This document shows, one piece after another, positions 35,080 to 45,646 of a DNA stretch of 64,000 nucleotides (position 1 is its first letter; every line of letters starts with the position of its first letter). Source of the DNA: Comamonadaceae bacterium (GTDB lineage: Bacteria; Pseudomonadota; Gammaproteobacteria; Burkholderiales; Burkholderiaceae_C); contig CANGNS010000005.1 in NCBI GenBank assembly GCA_947455465.1, positions 97,376-161,375 of the forward strand, written 5' to 3'. The notes beneath the pieces were generated by a model. The model worked only from the letters and a program-made list of their open reading frames with translations. It searched no databases and had not been told where the DNA came from. The position numbers were made by a program, and so were the translations under genes.

Positions 35080-35859
35080 ATGGCCTGGCTTTCCCCCCTG
35101 AACCCACCCATGCGCCATTGGCAGGGCCAATCCGTCTGGGTGATTGGCGCGAGCAGCGGCATTGGCCGGGCCACGGCCGCAGCCTTGCATGCGCTGGGCG
35201 CCCGCGTCACCGTCTCGGCGCGCAAGGAAGCGGCTCTGCAGGCCTTTGTGGCCGAGCACCCCGGCAGCCAGGCGCTGGTGCTCGATAGCACCGACCGCGC
35301 CGCCATGCACACGGCCGCGCAGCATGTGCTGGCGCAACAGCCCCTGGACTGCGTGGTTTATTGCGCCGGCGCCTACCAGCCCATGCGCGCCGACGCGATG
35401 GATGTGGACGTGATGCAGCAGCACCTGCGCGTGAACTACGAGGGCGCGCTCTTTATGCTGGAGGCCGTGCTTCCCGCTATGCGCCAGCGCGGGCAGGGCC
35501 ATATTTCCCTGGTCTCTAGCGTGGCCGGTTACCGGGGTCTGTCCAACAGCTTGGCGTACGGGCCGACCAAGGCGGCGCTGACCAACCTGGCCGAAAACCT
35601 GCATCTGGATGTGCACCGCCTGGGCCTGGGCGTCTCGGTCATCAACCCCGGCTTTGTGGACACGCCGCTGACGGCGCAGAACCACTTCACCATGCCTGCG
35701 CTGCTGACCCCAGCGCAAGCCGCCCAGGCCATCGTGCAGGGCTGGGCACAGGGACGTTTTGAAATTCACTTTCCGCGCCGCTTTACGATCTGGATGCAGC
35801 TGCTGCGCATCTTGCCGGACCGCTGGTATTTTTACTTTGCCCGCAAAACCACCACATGA
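35080..35859 (+). CDS. Short-chain dehydrogenase/reductase
   Basis: 259 residues. Classical SDR: GASSGIG nucleotide motif, NNAG-equivalent YCAGAY, catalytic Ser in SLVSSVAG and YGPTK (Tyr-x-x-x-Lys). It starts 4 bp after DUF3833 and overlaps the next gene by 4 bp. Likely a lipid-related ketone/alcohol reaction; substrate unknown. Confidence 0.92.
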   Translation: MAWLSPLNPPMRHWQGQSVWVIGASSGIGRATAAALHALGARVTVSARKEAALQAFVAEHPGSQALVLDSTDRAAMHTAAQHVLAQQPLDCVVYCAGAYQPMRADAMDVDVMQQHLRVNYEGALFMLEAVLPAMRQRGQGHISLVSSVAGYRGLSNSLAYGPTKAALTNLAENLHLDVHRLGLGVSVINPGFVDTPLTAQNHFTMPALLTPAQAAQAIVQGWAQGRFEIHFPRRFTIWMQLLRILPDRWYFYFARKTTT

Positions 35860-36323
35860 GCACACCTACTTTCACCCCAGACCCGCAGGCCCAGCGCAGC
35901 GCCGAATTGGCCGCACTGGTGCAATGGTTTGAAACGATAACGCCAGCCTCGGTGGCCGATTTGCCCAGGTTTTACGCCACGGACGCCTATTTCAAAGACC
36001 CGTTCAACGAGGTGCGGGGCTTGGCCCCGATCGAGGGCATTTTTTCGCACATGTTTGTCGCCATGCACGCACCGCGTTTTGTCGTCACAGGCCAGGTGCT
36101 GCAAGGCAACCAGGCTTTTCTGACCTGGGATTTTCATTTTGCATTGCGCAGTTTTCAGCCCCAGACGCAGCGCCTGATCGTGGGTGCCACCCATTTGGTG
36201 TTTGGTGCGGATGGAAAAGTCGCGGTGCACCGCGACTACTGGGACGCGGCTGAAGAACTGTACGAGAAGCTGCCCCTACTAGGCAGCCTGATGCGCTGGC
36301 TCAAGCGCCGCGCGCAAACCTAG
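35856..36323 (+). CDS. NTF2-like (SnoaL-type) domain protein
   Basis: 155 residues with the NTF2-like fold: LVQWFETITPASVADLPRFYATDAYFKDPFNEV and the closing HRDYWDAAEELYEKLPLLG. It is the last gene of the lipid operon (ATGA overlap with the SDR). It could be an isomerase-like or ligand-binding protein; function unknown. Confidence 0.85.
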   Translation: MSTPTFTPDPQAQRSAELAALVQWFETITPASVADLPRFYATDAYFKDPFNEVRGLAPIEGIFSHMFVAMHAPRFVVTGQVLQGNQAFLTWDFHFALRSFQPQTQRLIVGATHLVFGADGKVAVHRDYWDAAEELYEKLPLLGSLMRWLKRRAQT

Positions 36324-36351
36324 GGCGGATCAAGGACGCAAAAGGGACGTA

Positions 36352-36375
36352 TAAGGGACGCGTAATGGTCCCTTA
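36352..36375. terminator. Likely bidirectional terminator
   Basis: Perfect stem TAAGGGAC (36352-36359) and GTCCCTTA (36368-36375) with an 8-base loop, between convergent genes. The preceding AAGGGACG copies form short direct repeats. T-runs are weak, so efficiency is uncertain. Confidence 0.5.
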
Positions 36376-36396
36376 AGGTCCGCTTGAACCCGCGCT

Positions 36397-37011
36397 TTAG
36401 TTAGGCCGGGTGTCGGCAAAGCTGGCGCGCTGGGCCAGCTTTTCATAGAGCTTGGCCAAATTGGGATGGCGCGTGCGCCAGTCGATGTGCGCAAAACGGA
36501 AATCCAGGTAACCCAGCGCACAGCCCACCGCGATGTCTGAGAGTGTGGGGTGGATGTCCGAGCAATAGGTGCGCTCGCCCAAGCCGTTGGACATGGCTGC
36601 CAGCGAAACGTCCACCTTGGACATTTGGCGCTCTATCCAAGCCTGGCTGCGCTGGCCATCGGTGCGACCGGCCCAGGTGGCCTCTAAACGGGCCAGGATG
36701 AGGGCGTCAATCACGCCGTCGGCCAGGGCCTCCCAGGTTTTGACTTCGGCGCGGGCGCGTCCGGTGCTGGGGATGAGTTTGCCCACTGGCGAGAGCGCAT
36801 CTAGGTACTCGACGATGACGCGCGAGTCAAACAGGGCTTCGCCGCCTTCCATGACCAGGCAGGGCACTTTGCCCAGCGGGTTGGATGCTGCAATCGTGGT
36901 GCTGGCAGCCCAAACGTCTTCTGCGACAAATTCATAGTCCAGTTTTTTTTCCGCCATCACGATGCGCACTTTGCGCACATAGGGGCTGGACAGTGAGCCT
37001 ATCAATTTCAT
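36397..37011 (-). CDS. Glutathione S-transferase family protein
   Basis: 204 residues. N-terminal thioredoxin-like domain MKLIGSLSSPYVRKVRIVMAEK with Ser in the GSH-activating position, GKVPCL and the SNAIL/TRP-type DSRVIVEYL; all-helical C-terminal domain ending near LSDIAVGCALGYLDFRF. A detoxification or redox role is expected; substrate unknown. Confidence 0.93.
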   Translation of the reverse strand: MKLIGSLSSPYVRKVRIVMAEKKLDYEFVAEDVWAASTTIAASNPLGKVPCLVMEGGEALFDSRVIVEYLDALSPVGKLIPSTGRARAEVKTWEALADGVIDALILARLEATWAGRTDGQRSQAWIERQMSKVDVSLAAMSNGLGERTYCSDIHPTLSDIAVGCALGYLDFRFAHIDWRTRHPNLAKLYEKLAQRASFADTRPN

Positions 37012-37056
37012 ACGGTGGGTCTTAGCAGCTGAGGAGCAGGCATTCTATACAGGTGA

Positions 37057-39385
<2,329 letters not shown>

Positions 39386-39398
<13 letters not shown>

Positions 39399-39787
39399 AA
39401 AAAGGCTTTCTTTCGGGCAATAAGCACCAGCCTAGCAGCAAAAGCATTGGCGATGCAGCGGAAGACGAGGCGCTGGCCTATTTGCAGGCGCGCGGGCTGC
39501 GCCTTTTGGCGCGCAATTATCGGACGCCGGGGCGTGGCGGCGGCGAAATTGACCTGGTCATGCGCGCGCCCAATGGCACCTTGGTATTTGTGGAGGTGCG
39601 CAGCCGCGCCTCGGGCCAATTTGGCGGTGGCGCGGCCAGCGTGGGCCGGGTCAAGCAGCAGCGCATCATCCGGGCGGCGCAGCACTATTTGTTGCGCTGG
39701 CGCAGCCTGCCGCCATGCCGCTTTGACGTGGTCGAGCGCAGTGCGCAAGGCCTGGTCTGGCTGCCAGCGGCCTTTGACGCCGCCTAA
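39386..39787 (+). CDS. yraN: YraN (UPF0102) nuclease-fold protein
   Basis: 133 residues. The restriction-endonuclease-like core is visible: GDAAEDEALAYLQARGLRLLARNYR, GGEIDLVMR, LVFVEVRSR, with the Asp...Glu-x-Lys/Arg-type site. The physiological role is unclear. ATG 39386 gives the family's usual start; the longer frame from 39362 lies inside rsmI. Confidence 0.92.
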
Positions 39788-40428
<641 letters not shown>

Positions 40429-40429
<1 letters not shown>

Positions 40430-41052
40430 TGAAAACAATGTTCAATAAATGGGTGGTGCTTGGCGCCTTGGCCGGGACGGCGGTGTCTTTGAGCGGCTGC
40501 TTTCCGCTGGCGGCCGGTGGCGCGCTGATGACGGGCTTTGTGGTCACCGACCGGCGCACCTCGGGCGCTTTGGTGGAGGACCAGGGCATCGAACTCAAGG
40601 CCACCAACCGCATTCGCGATACCTTGGGCGAAAAAGTCCATGTGAATGTGGCCAGCTACAACCGCAAAGTGCTGCTGACCGGCGAGGCGCCCAACCCCCA
40701 GGACAAAGAAAAAGTGGCCGATTTGGTGCGCGACATCGAAAACGTCACCACCACCTGGAATGAGATCGGCGTCCTGCCGATCACCTCGCTGAGCGAGCGC
40801 TCTAGCGACATCATTATTACGGGCCGCATCAAGGCCGAGTTGCTTGACACCAAAGACCTGGTTTCTAACGCCTTCAAAATCACCGTCGAGCGCGGCGTCG
40901 TGTTTGTGATGGGCCGCCTGACGGCCCGCGAGTCCAAGCGGGTGGCCAGTTTGATCAGCGGCGTGACGGGCGTGAAAAAAGTCGTGCTGGTGCACGAGCC
41001 CATCAGCGAAGAAGAGCTGGCCCGCCTGCAGCCCCAGCCCGCACCGAAGTAA
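40429..41052 (+). CDS. dolP: Dual-BON-domain lipoprotein DolP
   Basis: 207 residues. Lipobox LSGC, then two BON domains (about 50-115 and 125-192, with VNVASYNRKVLLTGEAPNPQDKE and ITVERGVVFVMGRLT). In E. coli DolP/YraP sits at the outer membrane and supports envelope integrity. The conserved position after diaA supports the assignment. Confidence 0.92.
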
Positions 41053-41090
41053 ACCCTCTGGCGGGCCGGCGCCTGTGCCGGCGCGCTGCC

Positions 41091-42023
41091 TTAGCGCAGG
41101 CGCTTGATCAGGCTGGACGTGTCCCAGCGCTGGCCGCCCATGGACTGCACATCGGCATAAAACTGGTCGACCAGCGCGGTTACCGGCAGCCGGGCGCCAT
41201 TGCGCTTGGCCTCGTCGAGCACCAGGCCCAGGTCTTTGCGCATCCAGTCCACGGCAAAGCCGAAGTCAAATTTGTCGGCCACCATGGTTTTTCCACGGTT
41301 GTCCATTTGCCAGCTTTGCGCTGCGCCTTTGCCGATCACTTCGAGCACCTGCTCCATGTCCAGACCGGCTTTCATGCCGAAGGCGACGGCCTCGCTCAGG
41401 CCTTGCACCAAACCGGCAATAGCGATTTGGTTGACCATCTTGGCCAGTTGGCCGGCACCGCTCTCGCCCAAGAGCGTAAATGCGCGGGAAAACGCCATGC
41501 CGGTGGCCTGCACTTTGTCAAAGGCGGCGCTATCGCCACCGCACATGACGGTGAGCATGCCGTTTTGCGCGCCCGCCTGGCCGCCCGAGACCGGTGCGTC
41601 CACAAAACCCAGGCCCGCTGCCTTGGCGCTGGCGTGCAACTGGCGCGCAATACTGGCCGAGGCCGTGGTGTGGTCCACAAAAATGGCGCCTTCGTGCATG
41701 CCGGCAAAAGCGCCGTCGGGTCCTTCGGTCACGCTGCGCAGATCGGCGTCGTTGCCGACGCAGCAAAACACGATATCGGCCCCTTTCGCGGCTTCGCGCG
41801 GTGTGGCAGCGCTGGCGTGGGCGCCTTGGGTGCTGGGTGCGCCGCCAAATTCGGCCAGCCAGGCCTGCGCTTTGGCGGGGCTGCGGTTGTAGACAGTCAC
41901 CCGGTGGCCGGCCAGGGCCAAATGGCCGGCCATGGGCAGGCCCATGACGCCCAGCCCCAAAAAGGCGACCGATTGGGCCGGCGCGGGGGCATAGGTTTTG
42001 GGGTTGACGGCAGAAGCGGGCAT
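41091..42023 (-). CDS. NAD(P)-dependent beta-hydroxyacid dehydrogenase
   Basis: 310 residues. Signature FLGLGVMGLPMAGHL (Rossmann plus family pattern), then DAPVSGGQAGAQNG and GAGQLAKMVNQI with the catalytic Lys, as in 3-hydroxyisobutyrate/tartronate semialdehyde reductases. ATG 42023 is supported by AGGA upstream; a frame extending to 42506 would run into pilU. Substrate (3-hydroxyisobutyrate, tartronate semialdehyde or other) cannot be told from sequence alone. Confidence 0.92.
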   Translation of the reverse strand: MPASAVNPKTYAPAPAQSVAFLGLGVMGLPMAGHLALAGHRVTVYNRSPAKAQAWLAEFGGAPSTQGAHASAATPREAAKGADIVFCCVGNDADLRSVTEGPDGAFAGMHEGAIFVDHTTASASIARQLHASAKAAGLGFVDAPVSGGQAGAQNGMLTVMCGGDSAAFDKVQATGMAFSRAFTLLGESGAGQLAKMVNQIAIAGLVQGLSEAVAFGMKAGLDMEQVLEVIGKGAAQSWQMDNRGKTMVADKFDFGFAVDWMRKDLGLVLDEAKRNGARLPVTALVDQFYADVQSMGGQRWDTSSLIKRLR

Positions 42024-42058
42024 AAAAATCCTCGTGCAGGGTGGTGAAACACCGCACT

Positions 42059-43195
42059 TTAGACGATGGCGATGCCCCCGGTATTGGCCATCAGCGTGGC
42101 CGGGTCGGTGTCGGTGCTGCGCAGGCGGATTTCCAGGCGCAAATCGTTGGGCGAGTCGGAGTTGCGCAGCGCGTCTTCCAGGCTGATGAGTCCGTTGCGG
42201 TACAGCAGAAACAGCGCCTGGTCGAAGGTTTGCATGCCGCTGCCGCCGCTTTTTTTCATGGTTTCTTTGATTTCGGCGATCTCGCCTTTTTTGATCTGGC
42301 TGGCCACCATCGGCGAGTTGATCAGTACTTCGACCGCCGCCAAGCGTCCTTTGGCGCCCTTGCGCGGTAAGAGGCGTTGCGAGACGATGGCGCGCAAATT
42401 GAGCGAGAGGTCCTGCAACACATGGTTGCGCTGGGACTCGGGAAAGAAGTTGATGATGCGGTCCATCGCCTGGTTGGCGCTGTTGGCATGCAAGGTGGCC
42501 AGGCAAAAATGGCCGGTTTCGGCGTAGTCCAGGGCCAGCTCCATGGTCTCGCGGTCGCGCAATTCGCCAAACATGATCACATCGGGCGCCTGGCGCATGG
42601 CGTTTTTCATGGCAATGTGCCAGCTGTCGGTGTCCAGGCCCACTTCGCGGTGGGTCACCAGGCAGTTTTTGTGCGGATGGATGAACTCGATCGGGTCTTC
42701 GACCGTCAGGATGTGCCCGTGCGAGTTTTCATTGCGCCAGTCCAAAACGGCCGCCTGGGTGGTGGACTTGCCGGTGCCGGTGCCCCCCACGGTGATAAAG
42801 AGTCCGCGTTGGTTCATGGCGATCTCTTTGAGTATGGGCGGCAGTTGCAGGCCATCGATCGAGGGCGGCGCATTCGGGATCGAGCGCAGCACCATGCCCA
42901 CTTTGCCCAACTGCACAAAAGCGTTGACCCGAAAGCGCCCCAGGCCGGGCGTGCCGATGGCAAAGTTGCACTCTTTGTTGCGTTCAAACTCGGTGAGTTG
43001 CCGGTCAGTCATGATGGCGCGGGCCATCATATTGGTGTGCTCGGCCTGCAAAGCCTGCGACGACGCTTTGGTCATCACGCCGTCAATTTTGATGGCCGGC
43101 GGGAAATCGGCGCTGATAAACAAATCGCTGCCCCGGTGGCTGAGCATCAATTTGAGCAAGTCGCTAATCAACTGGGAAGCTTGTTCACGCGTCAT
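42059..43195 (-). CDS. pilU: Type IV pilus retraction ATPase PilU
   Basis: 378 residues. PilT-like ATPase with Walker A GGTGTGKSTTQAAV, Walker B-region PDVIMFGELRDRETM and ETGHFCLATLHANSANQAMDRI. The C-terminus is longer than PilT, as in PilU. PilU works with PilT in pilus retraction (twitching). It is directly downstream of pilT on the same strand. Confidence 0.95.
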   Translation of the reverse strand: MTREQASQLISDLLKLMLSHRGSDLFISADFPPAIKIDGVMTKASSQALQAEHTNMMARAIMTDRQLTEFERNKECNFAIGTPGLGRFRVNAFVQLGKVGMVLRSIPNAPPSIDGLQLPPILKEIAMNQRGLFITVGGTGTGKSTTQAAVLDWRNENSHGHILTVEDPIEFIHPHKNCLVTHREVGLDTDSWHIAMKNAMRQAPDVIMFGELRDRETMELALDYAETGHFCLATLHANSANQAMDRIINFFPESQRNHVLQDLSLNLRAIVSQRLLPRKGAKGRLAAVEVLINSPMVASQIKKGEIAEIKETMKKSGGSGMQTFDQALFLLYRNGLISLEDALRNSDSPNDLRLEIRLRSTDTDPATLMANTGGIAIV

Positions 43196-43247
43196 AAAAG
43201 CAGCTCGGTAAAAAAGGGGGTTGGTGTGGCACGCAATGCTTGCGGGT

Positions 43248-44285
43248 TTAAAAAGCCTCGGGCACTTTGGCTTTGCTGCGCGCCTCGGCCAGGCCGATCT
43301 TGTTGGACTTGACCAGCGCGGCCAGGTTTTGGTCCAGCGTCTGCATGCCCAGCGAGGTGCCGGTTTGGATCATCGAGTACATCTGCGCAATCTTGGCCTC
43401 GCGGATCAGGTTGCGAATACCGTTGGTGCCCAGCATGATTTCGTGGGCGGCCACCCGGCCATCGTTGTTAATGGTTTTGCACAGGGTCTGGGAAATCACC
43501 GCTTGCAAAGACTCCGAGAGCATGGCGCGCACCATTTCTTTTTCGTCGCCGGGGAAGACGTCCACGATACGGTCAATGGTTTTGGCGGCGCTGGAGGTAT
43601 GCAAGGTGCCAAAGACCAAGTGCCCGGTCTCGGCGGCTGACAAGGCCAAGCGGATGGTTTCCAGGTCGCGCAGCTCGCCTACCAAGATGGCGTCAGGGTC
43701 TTCGCGCAGTGCAGAGCGCAGCGCCTCGGCAAAACCGTGCGTATGGCGGCCCACTTCGCGCTGGTTGATCAGGCATTTCTTGGGCTGGTGCACGAACTCG
43801 ATCGGGTCTTCGATGGTCAGCACATGGCCGTGCTCGTTCTCGTTGAGGTGGTTCACCATGGCCGCCAGCGTGGTCGACTTGCCCGAGCCGGTGGGGCCGG
43901 TGACCAGCACCAGGCCGCGCGGTTTCATGGCCAAATCGCCAAAAATGGCCGGCGCATTGAGTTGCTCAAGCGTCAAAATTTTGCTGGGAATGGTCCGAAA
44001 GACGGCGCCTGCGCCGCGCAATTGGTTAAAGGCGTTGATCCGAAAACGCGATACGCCCTCGATCTCGAAGGCAAAGTCGGCCTCCAGCTTTTCCTCGAAT
44101 TGCTGGCGCTGGGCGTCGCTCATGATGTCGTAGACCATGCTGAGCACCTCTTTGTGCTCGACCACCGGCAGGTTCAGGCGGCGCACCTCGCCGTGAACCC
44201 TTAACATCGGCGGCAATCCCGCAGACAGATGCAGGTCCGAGGCCTTGCTTTTGACGCTAAAGGCCAGTAATTGGCTGATTTCCAT
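43248..44285 (-). CDS. pilT: Type IV pilus retraction ATPase PilT
   Basis: 345 residues. MEISQLLAFSVKSKASDLHLSAGLPP start, Walker A GPTGSGKSTTLAAMV, Walker B region EDPDAILVGELRDLETIRLALSAAETGHLVFGTLHTSSAAKTIDRI, classic PilT. It drives depolymerisation of type IV pili from the cytoplasmic face. Divergent from yggS. Confidence 0.97.
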   Translation of the reverse strand: MEISQLLAFSVKSKASDLHLSAGLPPMLRVHGEVRRLNLPVVEHKEVLSMVYDIMSDAQRQQFEEKLEADFAFEIEGVSRFRINAFNQLRGAGAVFRTIPSKILTLEQLNAPAIFGDLAMKPRGLVLVTGPTGSGKSTTLAAMVNHLNENEHGHVLTIEDPIEFVHQPKKCLINQREVGRHTHGFAEALRSALREDPDAILVGELRDLETIRLALSAAETGHLVFGTLHTSSAAKTIDRIVDVFPGDEKEMVRAMLSESLQAVISQTLCKTINNDGRVAAHEIMLGTNGIRNLIREAKIAQMYSMIQTGTSLGMQTLDQNLAALVKSNKIGLAEARSKAKVPEAF

Positions 44286-44371
44286 GCGCTGAAGTCCCTG
44301 ATTTGTTCAATTTGCAGTCGTTTGCAAATAATTAAATATAAATAATATAAAAAACATTATAGATAACCATA
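44286..44371. promoter_or_regulatory. AT-rich divergent promoter region, pilT/yggS
   Basis: 86 bp, strongly AT-rich (runs of AATAAT, TATAAAAAAC) in a high-GC neighbourhood, separating divergent pilT and yggS. It must hold promoters for both; individual -35/-10 pairs are not clear. Confidence 0.5.
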
Positions 44372-45064
44372 GTGGAAATCAAAAACAATTTGGAAAGTGT
44401 CCGTCGCCGCATCGCCGCCAGTTGCAGCGCTTGCGGACGCGACCCCGCGCAGGTCGGTTTGCTCGCCGTCTCCAAGACCTTCGGGCCCGAGGCCGTGGCC
44501 CAGGCCTATGCCGCCGGGCAGCTGGCGTTTGGCGAGAACTACATCCAGGAGGCGGTGGAAAAAATCCAGGCGCTGGCCGATTTGCCGCTGCAGTGGCATT
44601 GCATCGGCCCGGTGCAAAGCAATAAAACCCGGCTGGTGGCCGAACATTTCGATTGGGTGCAGTCGGTGGACCGGCTCAAGATCGCCGAGCGTCTGAGCGC
44701 CCAGCGTCCGCTCGCGCGCGGTCTCTTGCAGGTGTGCATCCAGATCAATATTGACGGCGGCCCGAGCAAATCGGGTGTGCCGCCCCAGGAGGCGCTGGCA
44801 TTGGCGCAGGCGCTTGCCGCTTTGCCCGGCTTGCGCTTGCGCGGCATCATGACCATTCCGGAGCCGGCCGAAAGCGAGGAGGCCGCGCTGGCCGTGCACC
44901 GCCGTGCCCAAGCGCTGTTCGCGCATTTGCGCAGCACGGGCCTGGACCTAGATACCTTGTCCATGGGCATGAGCGGGGATTTAGAGCCTGCCATCCAGGC
45001 AGGCAGCACCTTGGTGCGCGTGGGCTCGGCAATCTTTGGGGCGCGCGCGCCGCTTAGCCCTTGA
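44372..45064 (+). CDS. yggS: PLP homeostasis protein YggS family
   Basis: 230 residues. Alanine-racemase-like barrel with LLAVSKTFGPEAVAQAY (PLP-binding Lys), FGENYIQEAVEKI, HCIGPVQSNKTRLV and SMGMSGDLEPAIQAGSTLVRVGSAIFG, all diagnostic. Start is GTG. It binds PLP and buffers amino-acid/cofactor metabolism. Its end overlaps the convergent Lrp-type gene by 11 bp. Confidence 0.95.
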   Translation: MEIKNNLESVRRRIAASCSACGRDPAQVGLLAVSKTFGPEAVAQAYAAGQLAFGENYIQEAVEKIQALADLPLQWHCIGPVQSNKTRLVAEHFDWVQSVDRLKIAERLSAQRPLARGLLQVCIQINIDGGPSKSGVPPQEALALAQALAALPGLRLRGIMTIPEPAESEEAALAVHRRAQALFAHLRSTGLDLDTLSMGMSGDLEPAIQAGSTLVRVGSAIFGARAPLSP

Positions 45065-45533
45065 GCGCTAACTGCGTGGTGTTCTTGACTTCTTCCATGA
45101 CGGCGTAGGTGCGCGTCTCACGCACGCCGGGCAACTGCCACAGCACGGTGCCGGCAAAGTCGCGGTAGGCCGCCATATCGGCCATGCGGGTTTTGAGCAG
45201 GTAGTCAAAGCCGCCGGCCACCATATGGCATTCCATGATCTCGGGGCGCACTTGCACCGCCGCCTTGAAAGCGTCAAACACATGGGGTGTGGTGCGGTCG
45301 AGCAAGACTTCGACAAACACCATGAGCCCTGCGCCCAGGCGCGCCGGGTCCAGCAGCGCCTGGTAGCCCCGGATAAAGCCCGCTTTGCTCAGGCGCTGCA
45401 CCCGCGCCAGCACCGCCGTGGGCGAGAGCGCCACGGTTTCGGCCAGCTTGAGATTGGAGATGCGACCATCCTCTTGCAGGCAACGCAAAATTTTCAGATC
45501 GGTACGGTCTAAGCTGGTGTCTGATTCGGTCAT
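45054..45533 (-). CDS. Lrp/AsnC-family regulator, probable PutR
   Basis: 159 residues. N-terminal HTH (LDRTDLKILRCLQEDGRISNLKLAETVALSPTAVLARVQRLSKAGFI) and a C-terminal RAM ligand domain (MVFVEVLLD, VAGGFDYLLKTRMADM). Divergence from putA suggests PutR-type activation of proline catabolism. An AT-rich dyad between the genes is a likely binding site. Confidence 0.9.
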   Translation of the reverse strand: MTESDTSLDRTDLKILRCLQEDGRISNLKLAETVALSPTAVLARVQRLSKAGFIRGYQALLDPARLGAGLMVFVEVLLDRTTPHVFDAFKAAVQVRPEIMECHMVAGGFDYLLKTRMADMAAYRDFAGTVLWQLPGVRETRTYAVMEEVKNTTQLALKG

Positions 45534-45559
45534 GGGTGAATTATTCGCTAAGAAAAGTT

Positions 45560-45575
45560 ATTTATTTGGATAAAT
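45560..45575. promoter_or_regulatory. Likely Lrp-type site ATTTAT-TTGG-ATAAAT
   Basis: Inverted repeat with perfect 6-bp AT arms and a 4-bp centre, in the 113-bp AT-rich region between the Lrp-type regulator and putA. Fits the AT-rich, loosely symmetric sites of Lrp-family proteins. Confidence 0.5.
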
Positions 45576-45646
45576 ATTTACCTAACATTGCAGGAATATA
45601 GCGTTTTACGCCAATTTGGTGGCGATTGACCCTAGGAGTTCCCGCT

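Noticed and set aside
41065..41082. GCCGGC-N6-GCCGGC between convergent dolP and the dehydrogenase gene as a terminator.
   Set aside because: The arms are self-palindromic and there is no T-run on either strand, so the signal is weak.
42024..42506. N-terminal extension of the hydroxyacid dehydrogenase.
   Set aside because: The extension lies inside pilU on the same strand and lacks domain content; ATG 42023 has an RBS and the Rossmann motif close behind it.
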